From positions 400,156 to 464,155 of the forward strand of contig RPGP01000001.1 of NCBI GenBank assembly GCA_004193555.1: a DNA stretch of 64,000 bases, in the 5' to 3' direction. The position numbers and the translations under genes were made by a program. A model generated the notes under the pieces. It did not search any database and was not told the DNA's origin. It was given only the letters and a program-made list of their open reading frames with translations. The stretch's first letter is position 1. Each line of letters opens with the position of its first letter. This DNA comes from Desulfobacteraceae bacterium Eth-SRB1 (lineage in GTDB: Bacteria > Desulfobacterota > Desulfobacteria > Desulfobacterales > ETH-SRB1). Positions 54,485 through 63,936 of this stretch are shown piece by piece.

Positions 54485-55320
54485 GTTTTACCCTCCAGAA
54501 ACGAAATTCCTGAAATCTGCCGACGTTCGCCATTGCTGTCAATAAGCCAGAGAGAATAATTACGCCCCGGATCCAGCCTCAACTTCTTGCCGTTCGAAGC
54601 CCCTCCGATACCGGCCTCGAAATAACGCCATATATCCACGCCAAACTGTTCCAGACTGTAGCCCCGGAACTTGGCCTTATCCATATTGGTGAAAAACGTT
54701 TTGCTTTGCAGGGAAATTACATATTTCAGATAAAACTGTTGAATGGGAACCGGATTGCCCGGGGAAATATTATCCATTTTGCTGATTTCGGCATACGTCT
54801 CGTAGAGGCCGTCAATAAACTTTCGAGGATCAAAAGGCCGGTCATAAAGTTGTTTTTTTACACGAAGGGCGGCAGTAACGATACGACGGGGATCAATGGA
54901 CTTCAGTATCTTCTTGTTGATGGTGGTAATACGTTTGCTGAAAGCAATCTCCCCGTCAATGCCTTTAAGCACGCTGAAACGAGGAAAATCAATTTCAACA
55001 GGCAGCCCTGCTTCTTCTGCCAGCCGGTTAAGGTCTTCGATAAATTCCAGCCGGTATCTTTCCACCTGTTCCCTGGCGTATTCCCGCAAGCTGTCAAAGA
55101 CAGGTTTACAGTCAGTCAATGCCTCTTCCTGTTCCACGTTTTCAGCCATTTTTGTACGAAGCAGTTCGTCTAACTGGAGAAAATCATCTCGCATTGCACA
55201 GCGAATACACTGCTTTAAAAAATCGGCCAGGCGTTGACCGCGATTCAACTCCTGCTGGAATGGACGAAGTATCCCCTTCAATTCTTCCTCGGTGTTTTGT
55301 AATAAAGATTCTTTATTCAT
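54481..55320 (-). CDS. alpha-helical protein, first gene of the ATPase operon
   Basis: 279 aa. The N-terminal 120 residues are helical (ILRPFQQELNRGQRLADFLK, REQVERYRLEFIEDLNRLAE) and may form a coiled coil. The C-terminal part (SLEQFGVDIWRYFEAGIGGA SNGKKLRLDPGRNYSLWLID) is more globular. I recognise no family. In the similar Shango-type loci the first gene is a TerB protein; this is not obviously one. It probably provides the sensing or scaffold function. Confidence 0.7.
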   Translation of the reverse strand: MNKESLLQNTEEELKGILRPFQQELNRGQRLADFLKQCIRCAMRDDFLQLDELLRTKMAENVEQEEALTDCKPVFDSLREYAREQVERYRLEFIEDLNRLAEEAGLPVEIDFPRFSVLKGIDGEIAFSKRITTINKKILKSIDPRRIVTAALRVKKQLYDRPFDPRKFIDGLYETYAEISKMDNISPGNPVPIQQFYLKYVISLQSKTFFTNMDKAKFRGYSLEQFGVDIWRYFEAGIGGASNGKKLRLDPGRNYSLWLIDSNGERRQISGISFLEGKT

Positions 55321-55452
55321 TGTTTTATTTGTTCCTGTCTGTGTGGGTCTGTGGCTGAATATAGATAAATGGAAATTCCTATACTACAAAATATATTTAT
55401 CATATGAATCATCATGAAACAACTGAAAAATAAAAATCAACATTTCTAATTT

Positions 55453-55586
55453 TGATGAACTCGTAAAAAGTCGAAAAATACCGTTTTCCGTCATTCCGGC
55501 GAAAGTCGGAATTCAGTAATTACAAATAGTTATCTCTGTGTTCTCTGTGCGCTCTGTGGTAAATTGCACTTTTTACGAGACCATCA
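55453..55586. mobile_element. miniature inverted-repeat element
   Basis: TGATGAACTCGTAAAAAGT at 55453 and inverted ACTTTTTACGAGACCATCA at 55568 (2 mismatches) bound 134 bp with an inner GTCATTCCGGCGAAAGTCGG-type repeat. It has replaced the end of the EamA-like fragment. 55321-55452 is non-coding. Confidence 0.75.
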
Positions 55587-55840
55587 ATCCAGCATTCTGC
55601 TTTTGATATCGGTTTCCTTGAACAGAAGCCAGCCGTATATAACGGTAAATAGAGAATAAACCCAACGCATATTCCTCTGCCAGGCATTTTAGACAAAGCA
55701 TTCCACTTAATTCTTTCTAACAACTGGAAGAAGATCAATATTGTGATATCAACGGAGACAAGGAAGAAAAACCCGAAAAATATCGGGGAGGAATGCTGGA
55801 TCGCTTTTTTCTCCAAAACAGCTAAAATCGAGTAGAGCAA
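55520..55840 (-). pseudogene. EamA-like transporter fragment
   Basis: VLEKKAIQHSSPIFFGFFFL VSVDITILIFF ... GFILYLPLYTAGF resembles one half of a DMT/EamA permease. There is no proper start (a TTG would be used), the N-terminal half is missing, and the end is encoded by the inverted-repeat element and a CACAGAG repeat. Confidence 0.6.
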
Positions 55841-55859
55841 CGGGCTTACCTCAGTTGCT

Positions 55860-57560
55860 TTACTGTTTTTTTCTTTTTATCAGATCTTCTTCTCTTAGAA
55901 CCTTTTTTAATATTTTGCCTACATTGGTTTTTGGCAGCTCTTTTCTGAATTCGATCTCAGTTGGAAACTTGAATTTGGCCATCTTGTTTGTGCAGAATTC
56001 AAGAAGTTCTTCCTGTGTTGCGGATTCGCCTTCCTTTAACACAACAAAAACTTTAATCGCCTCGCCACGGGTTGAATGCGGTATTCCGATGGCACATGCT
56101 TCCAGTACCTTGGAATGTTCATAAAAGACCTCTTCAATGTTGCGCGGATACACATTTAAACCGCCGGATATAATCATATCTTTTTTCCGGTCAACAACAA
56201 AAAAATAGCCGTCTTCATCCATTTTGGCAATATCTCCTGTGTAAAGCCAGCCATCCGCCAGAGTTGCTTCTGTTTCTTTCGGCATATTCCAGTAACCTTT
56301 CATAACCTGGGGCCCCTTTATAAGGAGTTCGCCGACTTCTCCAACAGGAACATCTGTTTTTCCCTCAACCAGGTCAACTATGCGGCAGTCTGTATCCGGA
56401 ATAGGCACGCCAATGCTTCCAACCTTTCTCTTTCCATCGACAAAGGGGTTTACATGGGTTACAGGGGTGGCTTCGGTTAAACCAAATCCTTCCACGATGA
56501 CCGCTCCGGTTTTGTTTTCAAAATCTTTAATAACTTCAACAGGAAGCGGAGAGCTCCCTGAAAAGCAACCTCTGATGGAAGTAATATCTGCCTTAACAAT
56601 ATCAGGATCGTTAAGCATTCCGATTATCATGGTTGGAACAAATGCCACAATAGTCGGTTTGAATTTATTTATTGAGTCTATCAAAGGTTTTGATTGAGGC
56701 TTTGGAACAAGGATAATTTCCCATCCCATGCGTATAGACCAGTTCATGCAAGCCGAAAGACCGAAAGCATGGAAGAACGGAAGGCAGCCAAGCATTATTT
56801 CATTGCCTTTTTTAAATGTTGGAAACCATGCTGTAATCTGCTGAATCTGTTTGCTAAGATTAGCATGTGTCAGCATTACACCCTTTGAAACACCGGTTGT
56901 CCCTCCGGTATACTGGTACATAGCAACATCATCAAAAGAGATGTTCACAGGTTGTGGCTTTGAAGAATATTTTGTTAGAACATCCTTCCATTTATAAAGA
57001 TTATCAGCAGGTTTAACATTCGCGGCAAGTTTTTTCTTTTTTCCGACAAGCTTGAACAGAAAATTTTTTGGAAAAGGCAGATAATCGCCGATAGATGTAT
57101 AAATAATCTGCTTTATCTTTGTTTTCGGCCTGAGATCTATCATCCGGTTGGCAAGCAGATCAAGGGTGATGAGAATTTTTGAGCCTGAATTATTGAATTG
57201 ATGGAGAAGCTCCCTGTCCGCATACAAGGGGTTGTTCATTACAACTATTCCGCCTATCTTCAGTATGGCGTAATAGCTGACGACGCAGGGAATAAGATTC
57301 GGGAGAAGTACGGCTACACAGTCGCCCTTTCTTATGCCGAAATCATTAAGGCAGGCCGCAAAACGGTTTACCATATCATTCAGTTCGCGATATGAAACCC
57401 TGTATCCTTGAAAGCTCAGCGCTGTTTTATCCGGGAACCTTTCAACCGATCTCTCTAAAAAATTTACAATATGTGTTTCTTCATATTCCAGTGTTTCCGG
57501 AACATCCTTTCCATAATAAGCCAGCCACGGTTTGTCCTGATATCGGATTCCATTTGTCAT
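55860..57560 (-). CDS. fadD: long-chain acyl-CoA synthetase (AMP-forming)
   Basis: 566 aa. YTGGTTGVSKGVMLTHANL near residue 218 is the AMP-binding P-loop; GFGLTEATPVTHVNP, GWLYTGDIAKMDEDGYFFV, DRKKDMIISGGLNVYPRNIE and the C-terminal Lys in PKTNVGKILKKVLR complete the family set. It activates fatty acids to acyl-CoA for beta-oxidation. AGGAGA precedes the ATG. It is divergent from the Etf oxidoreductase operon. Confidence 0.92.
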   Translation of the reverse strand: MTNGIRYQDKPWLAYYGKDVPETLEYEETHIVNFLERSVERFPDKTALSFQGYRVSYRELNDMVNRFAACLNDFGIRKGDCVAVLLPNLIPCVVSYYAILKIGGIVVMNNPLYADRELLHQFNNSGSKILITLDLLANRMIDLRPKTKIKQIIYTSIGDYLPFPKNFLFKLVGKKKKLAANVKPADNLYKWKDVLTKYSSKPQPVNISFDDVAMYQYTGGTTGVSKGVMLTHANLSKQIQQITAWFPTFKKGNEIMLGCLPFFHAFGLSACMNWSIRMGWEIILVPKPQSKPLIDSINKFKPTIVAFVPTMIIGMLNDPDIVKADITSIRGCFSGSSPLPVEVIKDFENKTGAVIVEGFGLTEATPVTHVNPFVDGKRKVGSIGVPIPDTDCRIVDLVEGKTDVPVGEVGELLIKGPQVMKGYWNMPKETEATLADGWLYTGDIAKMDEDGYFFVVDRKKDMIISGGLNVYPRNIEEVFYEHSKVLEACAIGIPHSTRGEAIKVFVVLKEGESATQEELLEFCTNKMAKFKFPTEIEFRKELPKTNVGKILKKVLREEDLIKRKKQ

Positions 57561-57895
57561 ACCGGTCTCCTTTTCGGTTGTTTAACAAGGGATTTTATAT
57601 TAAAAAATATTCAGGGTTCAAGGAGTCGAGCGCTTTTTTTAGCGATTTAATAAGCGCTTTGTAAATTTCAAAACAGAGTTTGTATGCCTTTTGCCAGACT
57701 TTCAAATCTTTGTAATTCTCTAACATTGAGCACTGAGGCTTCACTTCGTATCACTCGAACCCTTGAATCCTTGACCCCTTGTACCCTCTGGGATCACACC
57801 TGCAAAATTGGAGATAACCCACTTATTTTGCTTAATTAACTACGACTAATCAGGAGATGATCCCATATTAAGAATTCGATATTTTTTAATAAGAT
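57561..57895. other. intergenic region between divergent operons
   Basis: About 420 bp with short CAAGG-type repeats (GGGTTCAAGGAGTCG; CGAACCCTTGAATCCTTGACC). No gene seen. Confidence 0.6.
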
Positions 57896-57924
57896 TTGAA
57901 TTTTATGATTAATATGATTAAAAT
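57896..57924 (+). promoter_or_regulatory. candidate promoter of the Etf oxidoreductase operon
   Basis: TTGAAT (57896), 17 bp, TAAAAT (57919), 54 bp before the ATG. Confidence 0.45.
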
Positions 57925-57978
57925 AGAATAGTTGTCAACCAAATGTAAAACTTATGTAAAACTTAATGAAAGGAAAAA

Positions 57979-60048
57979 ATGAATCCAGCTTTGATTCCTC
58001 CGGCCGGCGCTTATATCCTTGGCATGCCTGCTGTTGTTTTTTCTGTTTTGATTCCTGTTGCCGGAACCGGCATATTTGCATATATCATTGCAAAACGGCT
58101 AACCCCCCTTTTCCCCGCAGCCCCTGATCCCCGTCTTGATCGTTTTAAAGATCGTTTTATATATATGTTGAAATATGCGGTCGGCCAGTATCGCCAGCCC
58201 AGATATCTGCTTGCCGGAATTATCCATGTTGTAATCTTTGCCGGTTTTATGATTCTCTCCATTCACTCGGCATCCCTTGTGCTGGCAGGAATATCAAAAG
58301 GTTTTGCGGCATCTGTTTCAAATTCTATGGTTGGGCATATCTATGGAGTATTGAAGGATTTTGCATCCACATTTGTTTTGCTGGCATGTGTAATCGCAAT
58401 TGTCAGGAGAGGCATTTTTAAGCCGAAAAGATATTCAGTGCCTCCTGAGTACGGCAAAGACCACACAAAGGAAGCGATATTTGTGCTGATGCTTATTTCG
58501 ACTCTCATGGTATGTGATATGCTGTTTGAAGCAAGCCTGACTGCTGCCGGCATCCAAAAAGGGTTGGACACGGAGCTCCTTGTGCCCGGCACAGGCACGT
58601 GGTTTGCTGCCGGAATATTGATCACAGTGTCGCCTGTAAAACTGCAGACCATCCATATTGTCTCATATTTTATACATGATTTAACCTTTTTCTTCTTCCT
58701 TTGTTTTTTGCCGATGGGTAAGCATTTTCATGTAATTACCTCTCTTCCGAATGCATTTTTTATGAAACTGAATAAAGGAACGGTTAAACCGGTTGTATGG
58801 GGCATTGCAGAAGAAAAGCTTGACGATCTTGATTCTTTTGGAGTCAAGAAATTTTCGGATTTTACTTGGAAGCATATGCTCGACTTCTATACCTGTGCTG
58901 ATTGCGGAAGATGTTCAGATCAGTGTCCTGCCAATGCGGTTGGCAGGCCATTGTCTCCTCGATTTATCTCTATCAAGTGTCGTGACTATATCTTCAAGAA
59001 TTACCCTCTGTTTGGGAAGCCACCTGTAAATACTGAGAATTTGATCGGCAATGTATTTACAGAAGATGAAATCTGGTCATGTACGACCTGCGGCGCCTGC
59101 GAAGCAGAGTGCCCTCTTATGATTGAGTATATTGACAAGATTGTTGATTTAAGAAGGGGTATGGTTGATGACGGGATTGTGCCGCAGTCGTTGCAGAAGC
59201 CGCTGCGCGCGCTTGAAAAACGGGGCAATCCTTATGGAAAAATGGAGAAGAAACGCTCAGACTGGGCCAGGGAAAAGGAATTTTCTGAAAAGTACAAAGT
59301 AAAAATTCTCGGAAAGAAGGAGACGGCAGATGCGCTTTATTTTGCTGACAGTATAACCTCCTTTGATGACAGAATGCAGGAGATCGCCAGGTCTGCTGTC
59401 AGGGTTCTTCTTGCAGCCGGTGTTGACTTCGGAATATTAGGGCCTGCTGAGAAGGACAGCGGCAATGAAGTAAGAAGATTTGGCGAGGAGATGCTTTTTC
59501 AGGAATTAAAGGATCAAAATACCGATGCAATCCTCAGCTCAGGCGTTAAAAGAATCATTGCAACTGATCCGCATGCTTTTAACTCCTTAAAGAATGATTA
59601 TAAAGATATTCCGCAGGTGGAACATATAAGCCAGGTGATTGCAAGGAAAATAAAGTCCGGCGCTATCAGGCTAAATGGCGTGAAAGACAGTTCCGCAGTT
59701 TACACTTATCATGATCCGTGCTATCTCGGACGGCATAATGGGATTTATGACGAGCCAAGAGATGTGATAGATGCTATTCCGGGGATAACAAGGGTTGAGA
59801 TGGACAAAAGCAGAGACCGTTCTTTCTGTTGTGGAGGCGGCGGCCTGATGCTTTTTTATGAACCCATAGAGGAAAAAAGAATGGGACAGTTGAGGGTTGA
59901 GATGGCAAAAGAGGCCGGCGCAACCGTGATCGTGACAGCCTGCCCATTTTGTATGGTAAATATAGAAGATGCCATCAAGACAAGCGGTCTGGAAGGAAAG
60001 ATGGAGGTTATTGATCTTGTTGAACTGATTGATCGGCATATAAAATAA
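57979..60048 (+). CDS. membrane EtfAB:quinone oxidoreductase (NarI-like membrane, two 4Fe-4S, CCG domains)
   Basis: 689 aa. The N-terminal 260 residues have about six membrane helices (AVVFSVLIPVAGTGIFAYII; LLAGIIHVVIFAGFMILS). Two ferredoxin clusters follow: CADCGRCSDQCPAN near 305 and CTTCGACEAECP near 367. The C-terminal half has CCG motifs (HDPCYLGRHN near 578, CCGGGG near 615, CPFCMVN near 655). This is the EMO-type enzyme that passes electrons from reduced EtfAB to menaquinone. AAGGAAA precedes the start. It is in one operon with etfBA. Confidence 0.9.
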   Translation: MNPALIPPAGAYILGMPAVVFSVLIPVAGTGIFAYIIAKRLTPLFPAAPDPRLDRFKDRFIYMLKYAVGQYRQPRYLLAGIIHVVIFAGFMILSIHSASLVLAGISKGFAASVSNSMVGHIYGVLKDFASTFVLLACVIAIVRRGIFKPKRYSVPPEYGKDHTKEAIFVLMLISTLMVCDMLFEASLTAAGIQKGLDTELLVPGTGTWFAAGILITVSPVKLQTIHIVSYFIHDLTFFFFLCFLPMGKHFHVITSLPNAFFMKLNKGTVKPVVWGIAEEKLDDLDSFGVKKFSDFTWKHMLDFYTCADCGRCSDQCPANAVGRPLSPRFISIKCRDYIFKNYPLFGKPPVNTENLIGNVFTEDEIWSCTTCGACEAECPLMIEYIDKIVDLRRGMVDDGIVPQSLQKPLRALEKRGNPYGKMEKKRSDWAREKEFSEKYKVKILGKKETADALYFADSITSFDDRMQEIARSAVRVLLAAGVDFGILGPAEKDSGNEVRRFGEEMLFQELKDQNTDAILSSGVKRIIATDPHAFNSLKNDYKDIPQVEHISQVIARKIKSGAIRLNGVKDSSAVYTYHDPCYLGRHNGIYDEPRDVIDAIPGITRVEMDKSRDRSFCCGGGGLMLFYEPIEEKRMGQLRVEMAKEAGATVIVTACPFCMVNIEDAIKTSGLEGKMEVIDLVELIDRHIK

Positions 60049-60296
60049 GAGGTCATAGAGATTGAAAAAAATGAACATCGAACATCGAACGTCCAACGTC
60101 GAATTTTGAATAAGGTATTCTGCCAATTTATAAACTGGCAGAGCGAAGCGATTTCATCATTCGATGTTCAACGTTCGATGTTCGATGTTGGACGTTCATC
60201 TTTTAATAAGTCTAAAGTTAATGAGTTGCTTCGTTCTAATTTAAAATTAAGAATTCAAAACTCAAAATTATTCAGTAACTGTCAGGGAGGAATTGG
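60049..60296. repeat. dispersed short repeats between the oxidoreductase and etfB
   Basis: Repeated units such as GAACATCGAACATCGAACG, CATTCGATGTTCAACG and GATGTTGGACGTTCATC in both orientations. Non-coding. Confidence 0.8.
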
Positions 60297-61088
60297 ATGG
60301 AAATTTTGGTGTGTATTAAGAGAGTCCCGGATACATCGGAAAATGAAATTATCGTAAACAGGAACGGCACAAACATCGAACTTGAGGATCTTGTTTACTC
60401 GGTAAACGAATGGGATAATTATGCGGTTGAAGAGGCAATCCAGATCCGCGACAGGGTGGGTGGCTCGGTAACCGTTGTTACAGTCGGCGACGAGGAAGCA
60501 GAGGAAGTGGTCAGGAGGGAGATGGCCATGGGCGCAGATAAAGGCATCCTTCTTTCGGATGAAGTGTTTAACGGCTCTGACGGGAAAGGAGTTGCAGGCA
60601 TTATAAAAGCTGAGGTTGAAAAAGGGAAATATGACCTTATCCTCACGGGCGCTCTGGCAGATGACGGGGCAGGCCAGGTGGGAGGCATGCTGGCAGCAAT
60701 GCTTGATTGGCCGTATGCATCTCTTGTAATCTGCCTGGAAGAGATAGATGATAAAAAAATCAAAATCGGCAGGGAGATCGAAGGAGGCAATCTGGAAATG
60801 CTTGAGATCAATCTTCCGTGTGTGCTTTCGATTCAGACCGGTATCAATGAGCCGCGTTATGTAGGAATCCGCGGAATAAGAAAAACGGCATCTGTGGAGA
60901 TTCCTGTTCATGGCGCAGAAGAGCTTGGTTTATCGTCTGAATCTGTTGGCGAATCCGGATCAAACTTAAAACGGCTGGATTACTTTGTGCCTGATCCCGG
61001 TGAAGGAGCAGAGATTCTCGAAGGAAGCGCTGATGAGATAGTTGAAAAACTGGTTGAACTGTTAAAAGTTAGAGGAGGAATTAAATAA
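60297..61088 (+). CDS. etfB: electron transfer flavoprotein beta subunit
   Basis: 263 aa. KRVPDTSENEIIVNRNGTNI, LVYSVNEWDNYAVEEAIQIR, VVTVGDEEAEEVVRREMAMG ADKGILL, LTGALADDGAGQVGGMLA and GLNEPRYVGIRGIRK-like ending (INEPRYVGIRG) match EtfB with its AMP/NAD-binding segments. GGGAGG precedes the ATG. It works with EtfA to take electrons from acyl-CoA dehydrogenases. Confidence 0.95.
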   Translation: MEILVCIKRVPDTSENEIIVNRNGTNIELEDLVYSVNEWDNYAVEEAIQIRDRVGGSVTVVTVGDEEAEEVVRREMAMGADKGILLSDEVFNGSDGKGVAGIIKAEVEKGKYDLILTGALADDGAGQVGGMLAAMLDWPYASLVICLEEIDDKKIKIGREIEGGNLEMLEINLPCVLSIQTGINEPRYVGIRGIRKTASVEIPVHGAEELGLSSESVGESGSNLKRLDYFVPDPGEGAEILEGSADEIVEKLVELLKVRGGIK

Positions 61089-62071
61089 TGGTTAGACAGG
61101 TTTTTGCATATATTGTTCATAAGGAAGGGGCTGCTGATGACACAGCTCTTGAAATGGTTGCGGCTGCTAAAAGGATAGACCCTGATGCTTCAATTACCGC
61201 TATTGTTTTTGGAACCGGTGATGATCTTAATGCGGCATGTAATGAAATTGTTTCTTCTTATCAAGAGGTCTGGAAGATAGACAACGAGGCGCTTTCCTGT
61301 CCGGATGCTGAAGCGACCCGGACGCTTCTTGTCCGCATTTTACCGGGAAAAGCAATAGTCATAATACCTCACGATACATTTGGAATGGATCTGGCTCCTG
61401 GTTTATCTATAAAGCTTGATGCTGCATATCTTCCCGATGCCGTCGATATAGAGGGGGTTGATGAAAACCGGCTGAAAGCTGTCCGTCAGGAGTACAGCGG
61501 ACAGATCAGCACACATGTTGTTTGCGATATCTCTGGGGGCGCTGTAATTACAGCCCGGCCGGGGTCGTTTAAGGCAGAGGAAACTAAGGGAACAGGCGGT
61601 CAGATTGTTGACAAGACAGCCGAAGCCCTGAAAGGAGAATTCCCGGAAACCGGTCGCCGCTTTATCGAAGTTGTTGAAGCCGAAGTCGGGGATGTTGATA
61701 TAACCAGGTCCGATATTCTTGTGTCTGTAGGCAGGGGAATCGAAGATGAGGATAATATGGAAATTGTACATGATCTGGCCAGGGCTATGGGCGGAGATGT
61801 TGCATGTTCCAGGCCTGTTGTGGATGCAAAATGGCTTGAAAAATCACGGCAGGTCGGCACCTCGGGAAAAACAGTTAAGCCAAAGGTCTATATGGCTTTA
61901 GGGATAAGCGGTTCATTCCAGCACCAGGGAGGTATAAAAGGAGCGCCTTTTATGATTGCGATAAATAAGAATCCAAATGCCCCGATTTTTCAGGCCGCAG
62001 ATGTTGGGGTTGTGGCGGACATACTCGATTTTGTCCCGGAGCTTACCGATAAAATAAATGGTAGCCGTTGA
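61088..62071 (+). CDS. etfA: electron transfer flavoprotein alpha subunit
   Basis: 327 aa. The C-terminal FAD domain has SVGRGIEDEDNMEIVHDLAR, GGDVACSRPVVDAKW, RQVGTSGKTVKPKVYMALGI SGSFQH and INKNPNAPIFQAADVGVVAD, all standard for EtfA. The ATG overlaps the etfB stop by one base; GAGGAGG is upstream. Complete. Confidence 0.96.
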   Translation: MVRQVFAYIVHKEGAADDTALEMVAAAKRIDPDASITAIVFGTGDDLNAACNEIVSSYQEVWKIDNEALSCPDAEATRTLLVRILPGKAIVIIPHDTFGMDLAPGLSIKLDAAYLPDAVDIEGVDENRLKAVRQEYSGQISTHVVCDISGGAVITARPGSFKAEETKGTGGQIVDKTAEALKGEFPETGRRFIEVVEAEVGDVDITRSDILVSVGRGIEDEDNMEIVHDLARAMGGDVACSRPVVDAKWLEKSRQVGTSGKTVKPKVYMALGISGSFQHQGGIKGAPFMIAINKNPNAPIFQAADVGVVADILDFVPELTDKINGSR

Positions 62072-62517
62072 CGGCTTGAAACTTGAAATTGGAAATTTGG
62101 GAGAGATGAAAGAAAAGACGAATATCGAACATCGAACGTCCAGGTAAGCGCAGACTCCGACATCGAATGTTGAATGGAAAAGATGAAAGAAACAGAGGTT
62201 GGAGGTCAGATGTCGGTTTTTCATTCGATTTTAAAATAACCTGCCCGCCACCGCCATGCATGCCGAGATAGAAGCAGTATGCTGTGACAGGCGTTGGCAG
62301 GCGGGTTTGAGGAGCAGAGCGACATCATTATTCGACGTTCGATGTTCAATGTTGGACGTTCATCTTTTAATATGTTCGATGTTGGACGTTTATTTTTATA
62401 ACTTAGAATTGTAGGTTGGGTTGAGCGAAGCGAAACCCAACATAATCCTGAATATCCTGTAAATCCTGTCAAAGAAGTCTCTTTAAAGGACCTGAATTAT
62501 TACCGGAGATTTAAACA
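62072..62517. repeat. intergenic region with dispersed repeats
   Basis: Units such as GAATATCGAACATCGAACG, GACGTTCGATGTTCAATG and GTTCGATGTTGGACG, as in 60049-60296, plus a CGCCATGCATGCC-type repeat and GTAGGTTGGGTTGAGCGAAG. No gene seen. Confidence 0.8.
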
Positions 62518-63855
62518 ATGAAAAAAGGTTTTATGTTCAAATCAACGCGGGTTGTCGTGGTTCTTGGTTTGTCTGTAGCCATAGCCGTCTTGCTTATAAC
62601 GCTGCGGCCCAAAGCAGAGCGCCAGGTTAAAACGGAAACAGGGCGTCTTGTTGAAGTTCTGTCTGTTAAATCTGAAGATTTGAATATGATTATAGATGGC
62701 TATGGCACAGTTAAACCACGAGAAACGCTGAAACTTGTGGCAGAGGTCAGGGGACAGATTGTTGACATCCATTCATCCTTTAAGGAAGGATCCTTTATCA
62801 AAAAGGGTGTGGCTCTGATCAAAATAGATCCGCGTACGTACAGGCTGGAAGTTGACAGGCAAAAGATCCAGATAAAACAGACCGAAGCCGAGATGAAGAA
62901 ATTGCGACAGAATATAAAAAACCTTGATGCCAGCATTGAAATTTCAAAGGCGGACACAGCCCTGGCCAGGGCCGACTTTTCACGTCTGAAAAAACTTTCC
63001 ATTAGAAATGTGGTGTCCCAAACCACTCTTGACCAGGCAGAGCAGAGATATCTTTCAAGCCTTGAGCGTTTGCAGGGGCTTAAAAATCAGTTAGCTTTAA
63101 CCGGGCCTTTAAAAGAGCAGCTTAAAGCGCAGCTTGATATGGGAAAGGTCATGCTTCGCCAGGCAAAACTCGACCTTGAGAAAACAGGCATTATTGCTCC
63201 ATTTGATGGCTGGGTTCTTCAAAAAGATATTGAAAAGGGCCGGCATGTAAGTGCAGGGCAATATATGGGCAGTATTTACAAGGACGGCGCTCTTGATATT
63301 GAGGTCAGCATACCGGCAAAAGATTTCAAGTGGTTTGCAACCGATTTGAACCAGGATGCCATGCCTGATGCTGAAATAATTTTCAGGGACAACAGCAGCC
63401 CACATAAATGGAAAGGATGGGTCGCGAGGATAAAGGCGCAGATGAATGAAAAGACACGGACACTTCCGGTTGTTGTGGAAATCGACAGAAATTCAATAAA
63501 AGATAAAATCAAAAGCGGCATTCAGTTAAGACCGGGCATGTTTGTGACTATACTGATAAAAGGAAAAAAGATTAAACAGGTATTTGTGCTTCCGCGTCAT
63601 GTGGTTCATGCCGGAGATGTGGTCTATGTTATGACGGATAATCGTTTACAGATAAGGCCGGTCAACATTTTGCGAAGATTTAAGGATTCGGTGTTTATAA
63701 ATAAAGGACTATCTGACGGCGAGCTGGTGATTAAATCTCCATTATCCGGCGCAGTAGATGGGATGAAGGTTAGAATTAACGAAACTATTCAGCCACAGAT
63801 TCACACAGACTTGTCCGCCACTGCGAGGCACGAGCGAGCAGGTGAACGCAGATAG
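62518..63855 (+). CDS. RND-type efflux periplasmic adaptor protein
   Basis: 445 aa. An N-terminal anchor (VVVVLGLSVAIAVLLITLRP), a lipoyl-like half (LVAEVRGQIVDIHSSFKEGS FIKKG), a coiled-coil hairpin (about residues 120-200), the second lipoyl half (LEKTGIIAPFDGWVLQKDIE KGRHVSAGQ) and a beta-barrel region. It links an inner-membrane pump to an outer-membrane channel. GGAG precedes the start. The last residues (TARHERAGERR) come from a dispersed repeat. Confidence 0.88.
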   Translation: MKKGFMFKSTRVVVVLGLSVAIAVLLITLRPKAERQVKTETGRLVEVLSVKSEDLNMIIDGYGTVKPRETLKLVAEVRGQIVDIHSSFKEGSFIKKGVALIKIDPRTYRLEVDRQKIQIKQTEAEMKKLRQNIKNLDASIEISKADTALARADFSRLKKLSIRNVVSQTTLDQAEQRYLSSLERLQGLKNQLALTGPLKEQLKAQLDMGKVMLRQAKLDLEKTGIIAPFDGWVLQKDIEKGRHVSAGQYMGSIYKDGALDIEVSIPAKDFKWFATDLNQDAMPDAEIIFRDNSSPHKWKGWVARIKAQMNEKTRTLPVVVEIDRNSIKDKIKSGIQLRPGMFVTILIKGKKIKQVFVLPRHVVHAGDVVYVMTDNRLQIRPVNILRRFKDSVFINKGLSDGELVIKSPLSGAVDGMKVRINETIQPQIHTDLSATARHERAGERR

Positions 63856-63936
63856 GTTTAAATACAAGTAACCACGGCTTGCCCGCCGTCAGTTTGGCGG
63901 GTTCAAAGTTCAAGGTTAAACTGATTTACCATAAAA
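63856..63936. repeat. dispersed repeat between adaptor and next gene
   Basis: CTTGCCCGCCGTCAGTTTGG and GGGTTCAAAGTTCAAGG; a related GAGGCACGAGCGAGCAGG is just upstream inside the adaptor gene and at 51838. Confidence 0.5.
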
